From SCUB01 sp041918675 (GTDB lineage Bacteria > Pseudomonadota > Alphaproteobacteria > Rhizobiales > Xanthobacteraceae), in the NCBI GenBank assembly GCA_041918675.1, contig JAYRVF010000014.1, positions 434,001 to 498,000 of the forward strand: 64,000 bases of DNA, read 5' to 3'. The notes under the pieces are model-generated. The model was not told the DNA's origin. It saw only the letters and a program-made list of their open reading frames with translations, and did no database searches. Positions within the stretch are counted from its first letter, which is position 1; each line of letters begins with the position of its first letter. Shown here one piece after another: positions 55,201 to 62,822 of the stretch. Made by a program: the position numbers and the translations under genes.

Positions 55201-55688
55201 TCCGCCTGCTTTCGGTCAAGGACGAATACGAGGTGGCCCGCCTTTTCACCGACGGCGAGATGGACCGCGCACTCGCGCGCCAGTTCACCGGCGCCTACAA
55301 GATTCGCTATCACATGGCGCCGCCCAGCCTGACCAAGCCCGACAAGATCACCGGCCAGATCAGGAAATGGTCGTTCGGCGCGTGGATCAGGCCCGCCTTC
55401 GCGCTTGTCGCGCGGATGCGGCGATGGCGCGGCACCTGGCTCGACGTCTTCGGGCGAACCGCCGAGCGGCGCCTCGAACGGCAATTGGTCGCCGATTACG
55501 AGGCCTTAATCGCGATGTTGCTGTCGCGGCTGAGCCGCGACAACCACGCGCTCGCCGCCGAGATCGCGGGTCTTCACGCCGGCATTCGCGGCTTCGGCCA
55601 TGTCAAGGCGGCCAGCATCGCCAAGGTCAAGGCGCGCGAGGCCGAGCTGCTTTCCGCGTTCAACGCCCCGCTGAAACGCGCGGCCTAA
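52251..55688 (+). CDS. Fused indolepyruvate:ferredoxin oxidoreductase-type 2-oxoacid oxidoreductase
   Basis: 1,145 residues in one chain: a TPP-binding domain pair, a ferredoxin-like insert and a gamma domain. Landmarks are FISGYRGSPLGGVD near 45, FCSGCPHARST (about 428), IGCHSLRIWM, MGGEGAPWLGIAPF, the TPP motif NLGDGTYMHSG (about 494) and MTGGQ. A cysteine cluster VCEGCGDCGDRSNC ... SCNVDLSCITAFCPS (about 637-684) should hold Fe-S centres, and the gamma domain begins GIGGTGVMTIGAVAGMAA. It converts a 2-oxoacid plus CoA to acyl-CoA, CO2 and reduced ferredoxin; the oxoacid may be aryl or branched. ATG 52251 is preferred over 52224. Confidence 0.93.
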   Translation: MKPVSLDDKYLIEDGRVFLSGSQIVARLALDQQRRDARAGLRTAGFISGYRGSPLGGVDTALWQAAPFLSANDIHFEPGLNEEIAATAVSGSQQASLFGSKYDGVFGIWYAKNPGVDRAADALKHANAVGTSPHGGVLAVAGDDPGAISSSLPNQCDHAFIAALTPLLSPSSLAEVLSFGLIGIALSRYSGLWVGLKTVADTIECTASIAVSPTQPAYSTPNDFELPPGGLGARWPDERWDQDLRLLKWRLPAARAFARTNQLDRITLGGSRRRLAIVTSGKVYGDVRQALDELGIDDKLAQELGLIIFKVGMVWPLEPDQIRDAVEGVEEVIVVEERRAVIEPQLKDLAYNWPADRRPRIVGKRDEEMRVLFPEEGELSPALVALALGRRLKALGLPSASLDRLRAIEERRDAPKQGQTRINRIPHFCSGCPHARSTRLPSGSLAMAGIGCHSLRIWMPDSQTMVLPQMGGEGAPWLGIAPFTDTGHVFQNLGDGTYMHSGSLAIRAAIAAKRNMTFRILYNEATAMTGGQPIEGGPGVAQIARQVAAEGVKRIAVVSDEPGKYASAEALGPGVTIHHRDEFDFLQRQMRECEGVSVIIYDQVCATEQRRRRKRGLAAPPAVRPFINTRVCEGCGDCGDRSNCASILPLDTPLGRKRVIDQSSCNVDLSCITAFCPSIVTVEGGELRRPRPDAASFDVPPPAARPVASQADIIAAGIGGTGVMTIGAVAGMAAHLAGMGCSVLDNTGIARKGGAASSHIRLSPDPDGIRGSRVCDGDATLIIAHDVITSTTPAALAKIRRGRTRVIANATTIPTLNQRLDPDNHFDPEPLRQLLREAAGTDRCEFIPATDIAVRVLGDAIYANMVMFGYAFQKGFVPLPLEAIEEAITLNGTSVKTNRLAFAWGRRAAHDPAAVAAALGAAEEEPDDPDLDAMLARRAAFLTDYQDDAHARRYRDFIDRLRAAEIAIGATTDDLSRAAAQSYFRLLSVKDEYEVARLFTDGEMDRALARQFTGAYKIRYHMAPPSLTKPDKITGQIRKWSFGAWIRPAFALVARMRRWRGTWLDVFGRTAERRLERQLVADYEALIAMLLSRLSRDNHALAAEIAGLHAGIRGFGHVKAASIAKVKAREAELLSAFNAPLKRAA

Positions 55689-55765
55689 GCGCGGCATGGA
55701 ATATGATTTGGACGCGGCCCACATCCAGCACGGAATCTCCGCGCGCGGCGGCGCTCACGGATTGA

Positions 55766-56506
55766 ATGCGCGCATCCGATGACGATCATTTCCCGATGAT
55801 GAGCGAGGACGCGGCGGAGTGTGTGCTTGAAATCGCCGCGGTCGGTCCGTCCGATCGCGCGCGATCCGTCGAAACATGGGTGTCGAACGACGTCGCGCGC
55901 GCGATCGCGGACGCGCCGGGGCTTTCGCACGCCGATGCCTATCGCCTCGCGGACGCCGAGGCGCGCGATCCGTTCGTCGACGATGGGGCGGGGCCGCTGG
56001 CGCTGATCATTGCCTGCTTCCGCGACGAGGTCGATCTTGGCCGTATCCTCGCGGCCCAGTGGTGCGATCGCCTGATCGCGGCGGCGCCGGTCGGCGTCGT
56101 CGTGACCGCGACGGCGATGCGCCGCGCGCGCTATCCGCTCGCGGATGGAACGATGGGTTCGATCGGCGACGCGCCGTTTTCCTACGTCGTTCGCTACCAC
56201 CGGCCCGCCGACGACGAGGCGCGATTTGTCGCCGAATATGCCGCGACCCATCCACCGCTGATCGCGCGCCTCGAGCGCGTGCGCGCCATCGCCTGCTATT
56301 TTCCGATCGGTGGAACGCGGGCGCGAAATATCGCCCCCGCCGACTACATGATCGGCAACGAAGCCGTCTTCGACAGTCTTGAGGATTTCAACGCGGCGAT
56401 GGCCTCGCCGGCGCGCCGCGAGCTTCGCGCGCACTACCATTCCCTGCCGCCGTTCAGCGGCCGCGTCACGCATTATCCGATGCTGCGTCGACGAATTCTC
56501 GGCTGA
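55766..56506 (+). CDS. EthD-like alpha/beta-barrel protein, function unknown
   Basis: Up to 246 residues; starts at 55766, 55796 or 55799 are possible. The C-terminal part SYVVRYHRPADDEARFVAEYAATHPPLIARL then ACYFPI, and a final DFNAAMASPARREL, has the EthD/dimeric ferredoxin-like pattern. The first half (about 15-110) may be a second, more degraded copy. EthD-like proteins bind or degrade small organic molecules, some as ring-opening or decarboxylating enzymes. It follows the oxidoreductase gene by 77 bp on the same strand, so it may be co-regulated with the island. Confidence 0.65.
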   Translation: MRASDDDHFPMMSEDAAECVLEIAAVGPSDRARSVETWVSNDVARAIADAPGLSHADAYRLADAEARDPFVDDGAGPLALIIACFRDEVDLGRILAAQWCDRLIAAAPVGVVVTATAMRRARYPLADGTMGSIGDAPFSYVVRYHRPADDEARFVAEYAATHPPLIARLERVRAIACYFPIGGTRARNIAPADYMIGNEAVFDSLEDFNAAMASPARRELRAHYHSLPPFSGRVTHYPMLRRRILG

Positions 56507-56562
56507 TCAAGAGGCCGTGGCGGCCGTCCGAGAAAAATGGATGCCGGCCAGCCCGCCCGGCG

Positions 56563-56907
56563 TCAGCTCGCCACATCCGCCTCGAGCTTGAGATCGGCGC
56601 TGTTGGGCGCGGCGCAATAGACCCGGTAAAGGGTCTCGAGCAAGGCGCGCGCCGGGCCGCTGCTGATCGTGTACCAGATTGTCTGCCCGTCGCGCCGCGC
56701 GGAGACGAGCCCGTCCTTGCGCAGCAGCGCGAGGTGCTGGGAAACCGTCGAGTCGCGCAAACCCAGGAGCCGCGCCAGCTCTCCGACCGAACGCTCGGTG
56801 TCGACGAGCTGACAGACGATCATCAGTCGGTGCGGATTGGCCAACGCCTTGAGGAGCTGGCTCGCCATGTCCGCGGATGACGACATCTGTTGTATGTCTA
56901 GTTCCAT
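56563..56907 (-). CDS. ArsR-family repressor of the BigR/SqrR (persulfide-sensing) type
   Basis: 114 residues. The winged helix reads LLKALANPHRLMIVCQLVDTERSVGELARLLGL, then DSTVSQHLALLRKDGLVSARRDGQTIWY. The metal-binding ELCVCDL motif of ArsR/SmtB is missing. Instead two cysteines, Cys32 (MIVCQL) and Cys98 (YRVYC), sit 66 residues apart, exactly the spacing of Cys41 and Cys107 in SqrR, where they form a tetrasulfide bridge under sulfide stress. No sulfide:quinone oxidoreductase or persulfide dioxygenase gene is adjacent. No ribosome-binding site is evident before ATG 56907. Confidence 0.85.
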   Translation of the reverse strand: MELDIQQMSSSADMASQLLKALANPHRLMIVCQLVDTERSVGELARLLGLRDSTVSQHLALLRKDGLVSARRDGQTIWYTISSGPARALLETLYRVYCAAPNSADLKLEADVAS

Positions 56908-56937
56908 AGCTGTCTATCTACGAATGCTCGGTGAGAC

Positions 56938-56948
56938 GATTGACAATC
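56938..56948. promoter_or_regulatory. Small dyad GATTG-A-CAATC, possible operator of the ArsR-type gene
   Basis: A perfect 5-bp inverted repeat about 30 bp upstream of the repressor start, in an A/T-rich stretch where its promoter should lie. ArsR-family repressors usually bind such dyads overlapping their own promoter. The remaining spacer up to 57501 shows no gene. Confidence 0.35.
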
Positions 56949-57501
56949 AGACCTATTCGACGTGCGAGCGCGCCACCATCGCGCCGGCCGTCGTCGGTTC
57001 CCGCTCTCGCGCCCGCGCCGCCGAAACCCTCCACCACATAGCAGTAGAATCAATAAGATACCATAGCCGCCCAGATCGGCGGTTGATTTCTCCCGCGCCT
57101 CGCCGTCATGGGTCGCACGCGAATTGCCCCGCCGGATAGCGGGAATTCGGTCTGACCGGCGGGCCGCGCGGGGCCGGACCCGGTCATGGCGGCGCACGCG
57201 GAGCCCTGTGTGTCTCCCGTCGCAGCGACCAGCGAGGGCTGTTCTTGCCGACTCGCCGAATTCGGCCGCCGCTCCGATCGCTCGATAAACCCATTTAGTT
57301 CCAGTAGCTTACCTTAAAGCCCCGCCCGGCCGACCGCCGGGGCGAGACGTGCGGCATGTGCTCCCGGACGTCTCCTTCGCCACAGGTGGACCCCGCCGCC
57401 AAAACCATCGCGGAAGAATCAGGTCGCTGCCGTTCTCGCGGGCCGCTAAATTGCCCCGATCAGACGCCCAAGCAACGCCGAGGGGCCGGGCCGACCTTTT
57501 C

Positions 57502-60500
57502 ATGCTCGAAAGCTGGACCATTATCGCCGCCGCGCTCGGCTATATCGGGCTTCTCTTCGTCATCGCGAGCTATGGCGACCGCTTCCGGGTGCTGCCGCGC
57601 GAGGCCGGCCGCAGCCTGATCTATCCCCTGACGCTCGCGATCTACTGCACCTCATGGACGTTTTTCGGATCGGTCGGCGTCGCCACCCGGACCGGATTTG
57701 AGTTCATCGCCATCTATCTCGGCCCGATCATCATGATCGGCTTCTGCACGCCGCTTTACATGCGCGTCATCCGCGCCGCCAAGCTGCAGAACACCACCTC
57801 CATCGCCGACTTCATCGCCGCGCGCTACGGCAAGAGCCAGGCGGTCGCCGCCACCGTCGCCGTCATCGCGATCATCGGCTCGATCCCCTACATCGCGCTG
57901 CAGCTCAAGGCGGTCGCCTCGACGATCGAGACCGTGCTCGCGCAAATGGGGCCCGCGGGCGGCGGCGTCCCGGTGGTCGGCAACCTCGCCTTGATGGTGA
58001 CGCTCGCGATGGCGACATTCGCCGTGCTGTTCGGCACCCGCCACGCCGACGCCACCGAGCACCAGCATGGACTGATGCTGGCGATCGCGACCGAATCGAT
58101 CGTCAAGCTGCTCGCCTTCCTCGCGGTCGGCGTGTTTGTGACGTTCTGGATGTTCGACGGCCTGGGCGACCTCATCGCCAGCTCGCGCATCACGCCGAAG
58201 GCCGCCGCGATGCTCGATCACGCGCCGTCGCCGGCCAATTTCATCGCGATGACGCTGCTCGCGTTCCTCGCCATCGTGCTGCTGCCGCGCCAATTCCATG
58301 TCGGCGTGGTGGAGAACTTCAGCGAGCGCGAGGTCCGCCGCGCGCGCTGGATGTTCCCGGCCTATCTCGTCGCCATCAACATCTTCGTGGTGCCGATCGC
58401 GCTGGCCGGATTGGTGACGTTCCCGGGCGGCAATGTCGACGGCGACATGTTCGTGCTGGCGTTGCCGCTGTCGGGCGGCTCGACGCTGCTGACGGTGATC
58501 GCCTTTCTCGGCGGATTGTCGGCCGCGACCGCAATGGTGATCGTCGAGTCGGTGGCGCTCGCGATCATGGTCTCCAACGATCTCGTCGTGCCGCTCGTGC
58601 TTCGCCGCCAGGCCCGCGTCGCCGACGGAGGCCACAGCGTCGGCGGCCTGTTGTTGAAGATCAGGCGCATCGCCATCTTCGCGATGCTGCTGCTCGGCTA
58701 TCTCTATTACCGCGTGTCCGGCGACGCCCAGCTTGCCTCGATCGGCCTATTATCCTTCGCGGCGGTGAGCCAGTTCGCGCCGGCGTTCTTCGGCGGCATC
58801 ATCTGGCGCCGCGCCACGGCGGCCGGAGCGATCGCCGGCATGTTCGTCGGTTTCGCGGTGTGGGGCTACACGCTGTTCCTGCCGAGCTTCGTCGGCGCCG
58901 GCATTCTTGGCGATACCATCATGCGGGAAGGCCTGTTCGGCCTGGCGGCGCTGAAGCCGAACGCGCTGTTCGGCCTCGACCTGCCGCCGCTGGTTCACGG
59001 CGTGTTCTGGAGCCTGAGCCTCAACGTCCTGTTCTATGTGGTGGTGTCGCTGTCGCGCCAGCCGACCGCGATCGAGCGCCTGCAGGCCGACATCTTCGTG
59101 CCGTCCGCGCTCGCGCCGATGGCGCCGAACTTCCGCATGTGGCGCTCGTCGGTGACGGTCCAGGATCTCCTCTCCGTGGTCGGGCAATATCTCGGTCCGG
59201 AACGCACGCAACAGTCGTTCGAGACGTTCGCGCAATCGCGCGGCCTGCGCCTGGAGCCGGCCGAGCCGGCCGACTTCCTGTTGCTGCAGCACGCCGAGCA
59301 TCTGATCGCCTCGACCATCGGGGCCGCCTCCTCGCGCCTCGTGCTGTCGCTGTTGCTGCGCCGGCGCGCGGTGTCGGCCAAGGCCGCGCTCAAGCTGCTC
59401 GACGACGCCCACGCCGCGCTTCACTACAATCGCGAGATCCTGCAGACCGCGCTCAATCACGTGCGCCAGGGCATCGCCGTATTCAATCGCGACCTGCAGC
59501 TCATCTGCTCGAACCGCCAGTTCGGCGAAATCCTCGACCTGCCCGGGCGGCTGAGCCACCTCGGCATCGGACTCGACAACATCCTCCAGGAAATGGCGAC
59601 CAAGGTCGAACCATCGCCGGCGAGCCGGGCGGAATTCGTGCGCGAGCGGATCGAGGCCTATACCGCGGCGGAACGGCCCGTGCTCGAACGTTTCCCCGCC
59701 CGCAATCTCGTCGTCGAGGTCCGCGCCAACCGCATGCCGGACGGCGGCCTGGTCGTCACCTTCTCCGACATCACGCCGAGCGTGGAGGCGGCCGAAGCGC
59801 TGGAGCGCGCCAACGCCACGCTGGAACGGCGCGTCCACGAGCGCACCGAGGAACTCACGCGCCTCAACGACGAGCTCGCCGGCGCCAAGAGCGCGGCCGA
59901 AGAGGCCAATCTTTCCAAGACCCGCTTTCTCGCCGCGGCGAGCCACGACATTCTCCAGCCGCTCAACGCCGCGCGGCTCTACGTGACAAGCCTGGTCGAG
60001 CGACAGACCGGCGGCGACGATTCCCGCCTGGTCGGCAATATCGACGACTCGCTCGAGGCGATCGAGGAAATCCTCGGCGCGCTGCTCGACATTTCCCGTC
60101 TCGACGCCGGGGCGATGCCGGCGACGGTCTCCAACTTCAATGTCGGCGACCTGTTGCGCACGCTCGAGGTCGAATTCACGCCGGTCGCGCAGGAAAAGAA
60201 GCTCGCGCTGAAATTCGTCGGCAGCACGGTTCCGGTCGCTTCCGATCGCGCGCTGTTGCGGCGCCTGTTGCAGAACCTGATTTCCAACGCGATCAAATAC
60301 ACGCCGCGCGGACGGGTGCTGGTCGGCTGCCGCCGGCGCGGCGATCGCCTCGCCATCGAGGTCTACGACACCGGGCTCGGCATCCCCAAATCCAAGCACG
60401 GCGAGATCTTCAAGGAATTCCATCGGCTCGACCAGGGCGCCAAGATCGCGCGCGGGCTCGGTCTCGGCCTGTCGATCGTCGAACGCATCGCGCGTGTCCT

Positions 60501-61014
60501 CGACCATGAGATCGATCTCGACGAGGTCGCGAGCGGGGGCTCGCATTTCTCCGTCACCGTCCCGATCGCGCGATCGGTGAGCCAGCCGGCGGTGGTCGCC
60601 GGATTGCGTTCGGCCAAGGCGCCGATGACGGGCGCGCTGATGCTGTGCATCGACAACGAGCCCTCGATCCTCGACGGCATGCGGACGCTGCTTGGCGGCT
60701 GGGGCGCCTCGGTCATCACCGCCAGCGACGCGGCGAGCGCGATCGCGCTGATCGCGGCCGACGGGCGCGTGCCGACCGGCATTCTCGTCGACTATCATCT
60801 TGATCACAGCACCGGAATCGAGGCGATTGGCGAGATCCGCCGCGCCTTCGGCGACGGCATTCCGGCGGTCCTGATCACCGCCGACCGCGGTCAGGAGGTG
60901 CGCGACGCCGCGCGCGCCGACGGCATTCCGGTCATCAACAAGCCGGTCAAGCCCGCGGCGCTGCGCGCGCTGCTGGCGCAGTGGCGGGCGCAGCAATTGG
61001 TGGCGGCGGAATAG
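57502..61014 (+). CDS. Hybrid sensor kinase: sodium/solute symporter domain - PAS - histidine kinase - receiver
   Basis: About 1,170 residues from ATG 57502. Residues 1-490 form a sodium:solute symporter-like (SSS) membrane domain with about 13 segments. A PAS-like domain (about 640-770: LQTALNHVRQGIAVFNRDLQLICSN) and a coiled coil RRVHERTEELTRLN precede the H-box AASHDILQPLNAARL (His about 815). An ATPase domain (NAIKYT, YDTGLGIP, GLGLGLSIV) and a receiver with its Asp in GILVDYHLDHS (about 1,096) complete it. CbrA and ErcS-type kinases share this design and link carbon-source sensing to gene control. The convergent NarL-type gene is its likely partner. Confidence 0.93.
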   Translation: MLESWTIIAAALGYIGLLFVIASYGDRFRVLPREAGRSLIYPLTLAIYCTSWTFFGSVGVATRTGFEFIAIYLGPIIMIGFCTPLYMRVIRAAKLQNTTSIADFIAARYGKSQAVAATVAVIAIIGSIPYIALQLKAVASTIETVLAQMGPAGGGVPVVGNLALMVTLAMATFAVLFGTRHADATEHQHGLMLAIATESIVKLLAFLAVGVFVTFWMFDGLGDLIASSRITPKAAAMLDHAPSPANFIAMTLLAFLAIVLLPRQFHVGVVENFSEREVRRARWMFPAYLVAINIFVVPIALAGLVTFPGGNVDGDMFVLALPLSGGSTLLTVIAFLGGLSAATAMVIVESVALAIMVSNDLVVPLVLRRQARVADGGHSVGGLLLKIRRIAIFAMLLLGYLYYRVSGDAQLASIGLLSFAAVSQFAPAFFGGIIWRRATAAGAIAGMFVGFAVWGYTLFLPSFVGAGILGDTIMREGLFGLAALKPNALFGLDLPPLVHGVFWSLSLNVLFYVVVSLSRQPTAIERLQADIFVPSALAPMAPNFRMWRSSVTVQDLLSVVGQYLGPERTQQSFETFAQSRGLRLEPAEPADFLLLQHAEHLIASTIGAASSRLVLSLLLRRRAVSAKAALKLLDDAHAALHYNREILQTALNHVRQGIAVFNRDLQLICSNRQFGEILDLPGRLSHLGIGLDNILQEMATKVEPSPASRAEFVRERIEAYTAAERPVLERFPARNLVVEVRANRMPDGGLVVTFSDITPSVEAAEALERANATLERRVHERTEELTRLNDELAGAKSAAEEANLSKTRFLAAASHDILQPLNAARLYVTSLVERQTGGDDSRLVGNIDDSLEAIEEILGALLDISRLDAGAMPATVSNFNVGDLLRTLEVEFTPVAQEKKLALKFVGSTVPVASDRALLRRLLQNLISNAIKYTPRGRVLVGCRRRGDRLAIEVYDTGLGIPKSKHGEIFKEFHRLDQGAKIARGLGLGLSIVERIARVLDHEIDLDEVASGGSHFSVTVPIARSVSQPAVVAGLRSAKAPMTGALMLCIDNEPSILDGMRTLLGGWGASVITASDAASAIALIAADGRVPTGILVDYHLDHSTGIEAIGEIRRAFGDGIPAVLITADRGQEVRDAARADGIPVINKPVKPAALRALLAQWRAQQLVAAE

Positions 61015-61030
61015 AACGAAGGCGCCCGGG

Positions 61031-61708
61031 TCAGTTCGCGGCGTTTTCGGCCGAGCGCCACTGCCCGCCGGCGATGCGCGAGGCCGCGATCACGGCCTGG
61101 GTGCGGCTCTCGACGCCGAGCTTCTGGAGAATCGCGGAGACGTGGGCCTTGATCGTCGCCTCCGAAACGCCGAGCTCGTAAGCGATCTGCTTGTTGAGCA
61201 GCCCCTCCGACAGCATCATCAGCACGCGCACCTGTTGCGGCGTCAGTGTCGCCAGGCGATCGCGCAGTCGCGCGGCCTCGGGATCGGCGCTGGCGGCCAG
61301 ATCGACGTCGGAGGGTATCCACACCTCGCCGGCCAGAATCTGAGCGATGGCCTGGCGCATGGTCTCGATCCCCAGCCGCTTCGGGATGAAGCCGGACGCG
61401 CCGAAATCCATCGATTTCCTGATGGTCTCGGCGTCGTCGCTGGCCGAGACGATCACAACCGGGATCTCGGGATATTGCGAGCGCAAATAAAGAAGGCCCG
61501 AAAAGCCGCTGATCCCGGGCATGGTCAGGTCGAGCATGATGAGGTCGGAATCGACGTTGCGCTCCAGCAGCGCGGTGAGATCGCCGAATGTCCCGGCTTC
61601 GAGAATGGCCGGCGAGGACAAGACGCCCAGAACCGCCTCGCGCAACGCGCCGCGGAATAGCGGATGATCGTCGGCGATGATCAGCCGATAGGTGGAGGAC
61701 GCGTCCAT
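61031..61708 (-). CDS. NarL/LuxR-family response regulator
   Basis: 225 residues from ATG 61708, with AGGG upstream; in-frame starts at 61714, 61717 and 61789 also exist. The receiver domain has the acidic pair in IIADDHPLFRGALR, the phospho-acceptor in LIMLDLTMPGISG near 58, and the lysine in FIPKRLG near 112. The C-terminal helix-turn-helix (about 155-215) reads LTPQQVRVLMMLSEGLLNKQIAYELGV, then ATIKAHVSAILQKLG. It is convergent with the hybrid kinase gene (16 bp between stops). Related pairs regulate alcohol and carbon oxidation in pseudomonads. Confidence 0.92.
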   Translation of the reverse strand: MDASSTYRLIIADDHPLFRGALREAVLGVLSSPAILEAGTFGDLTALLERNVDSDLIMLDLTMPGISGFSGLLYLRSQYPEIPVVIVSASDDAETIRKSMDFGASGFIPKRLGIETMRQAIAQILAGEVWIPSDVDLAASADPEAARLRDRLATLTPQQVRVLMMLSEGLLNKQIAYELGVSEATIKAHVSAILQKLGVESRTQAVIAASRIAGGQWRSAENAAN

Positions 61709-62046
61709 AACCATCATCCCTGGTCGCACAGCCGAACAAGCATTTTCCGGCGAAACGGCATCGTCACGCCGAAGGGAAATGCTCCCCATTCAGAGCCTTG
61801 AGCAAACCGTCCTCGCGAAAATGTTTCCACTTCCGCATGGGCTTGCCCCAAGCCGGCCGCGCGCGCCCGCCGCATCTGCGGCCGCTCTCGCCATGGGCGT
61901 GCCGGCGCGGACTTCCCTCTATTCCATACAAGGCCCGTGCGTCGCAAATCAATCGCGCCCCATTGTGCAATGCAGGATGGGCCGGCCGACGGCGTGGCAG
62001 GCAGCGGGCCCCCGCCGTGACTCAATCGGCCGATGCGAGCCCGGGC

Positions 62047-62505
62047 TCATTGGCCGCTTCCGATGAATTGCAGCACGACCTCGCGATGATGCGGCCGGCG
62101 CCGGTGCTCGACAAGGTAGACGCCCTGCCACTGGCCGAGCGCCAACGCGCCTCGCGTCACCGGAATTTGTAGGAATGTTCCCGTCAGCATGGATTTGATG
62201 TGCGCCGGCATGTCGTCGGAGCCTTCCGACTCGTGTCGCCAGCCGCCCTCCGGGGCGAGCCGGTCGAGCGCCGTCGCAAGATCGACGAGCACGTCGGGGT
62301 CGGCGTTCTCCTGGATCGTCAGCGAGGCCGAGGTGTGCCGGGTGAACACCGTCACCAATCCCTCGCGCGCGGATGCCTCGGCGACGAAGCGGGCGATATC
62401 GCGGGTGATTTCGAAAAAACCCTTGCCGTTGGTGGAAACGCTCAGCACGGCCGACGCCACGCGATCGGGCGTCGATAGAGCGATCTCGAAGTGACGGTCC
62501 TTCAC
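62047..62505 (-). CDS. YjbQ/UPF0047 family protein
   Basis: 152 residues from GTG 62505 (GAGG nine bases before). The longer open frame to 62883 is low-complexity and Asp/Gln/Glu-rich, so it is rejected. Family landmarks are GKGFFEITRDIARFVAEASAREGLVTVFTRHTSASLTIQENADPDVLVDLATALDRLAP, HIKSMLTGTFLQIPVTRGALALGQWQGVYLVEHR and HHREV, with conserved histidines and acidic residues around a metal-like site. Members can show weak thiamine-phosphate synthase activity, but the physiological role is not settled. It is transcribed alone. Confidence 0.9.
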   Translation of the reverse strand: MKDRHFEIALSTPDRVASAVLSVSTNGKGFFEITRDIARFVAEASAREGLVTVFTRHTSASLTIQENADPDVLVDLATALDRLAPEGGWRHESEGSDDMPAHIKSMLTGTFLQIPVTRGALALGQWQGVYLVEHRRRPHHREVVLQFIGSGQ

Positions 62506-62643
62506 GTCGCAAGCCTCGGGTATCGGCGGGAAACGCCGCGCCACCTTCACTATACCGGGCGGCGGGGCTTGTCTAAATCCTGGCCCGCGGCGGATCGCGA
62601 TCGCCTTGACCCCATGCGTCGTGACGCGACTTGTCTCGACCGA

Positions 62644-62688
62644 CTCGTCTTGATCTGGCTCGTCTTGATCTGGCTCGTTTTGATCCGG
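62644..62688. repeat. 15-bp tandem repeat, three copies
   Basis: CTCGTCTTGATCTGG is present at 62644-62658 and 62659-62673 without change, and at 62674-62688 with two changes. It lies in the spacer between the YjbQ and coiled-coil genes and accounts for an apparent Asp-Glu-Pro-Asp-Gln repeat in an over-long frame on the minus strand. Confidence 0.85.
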
Positions 62689-62710
62689 CTGTCCTGGCCC
62701 ATCATTCTCG

Positions 62711-62737
62711 TCATGGCCGGGCGTTTCCAGGCCATGA
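62711..62737. repeat. Inverted repeat TCATGGCC-N11-GGCCATGA
   Basis: Perfect 8-bp arms with an 11-base loop. This resembles the CATGGCCGGG...CCGGCCATG intergenic palindromes common in Bradyrhizobium and Rhodopseudomonas relatives. No T-run follows. Confidence 0.65.
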
Positions 62738-62822
62738 CGATGCCGACGGCGGGGCGCCCTCGCAAGCGGCATGCGCGGGAACGGCTCGCGTATGACCAAG
62801 TCAAAACACGTGGAACCCCGGT

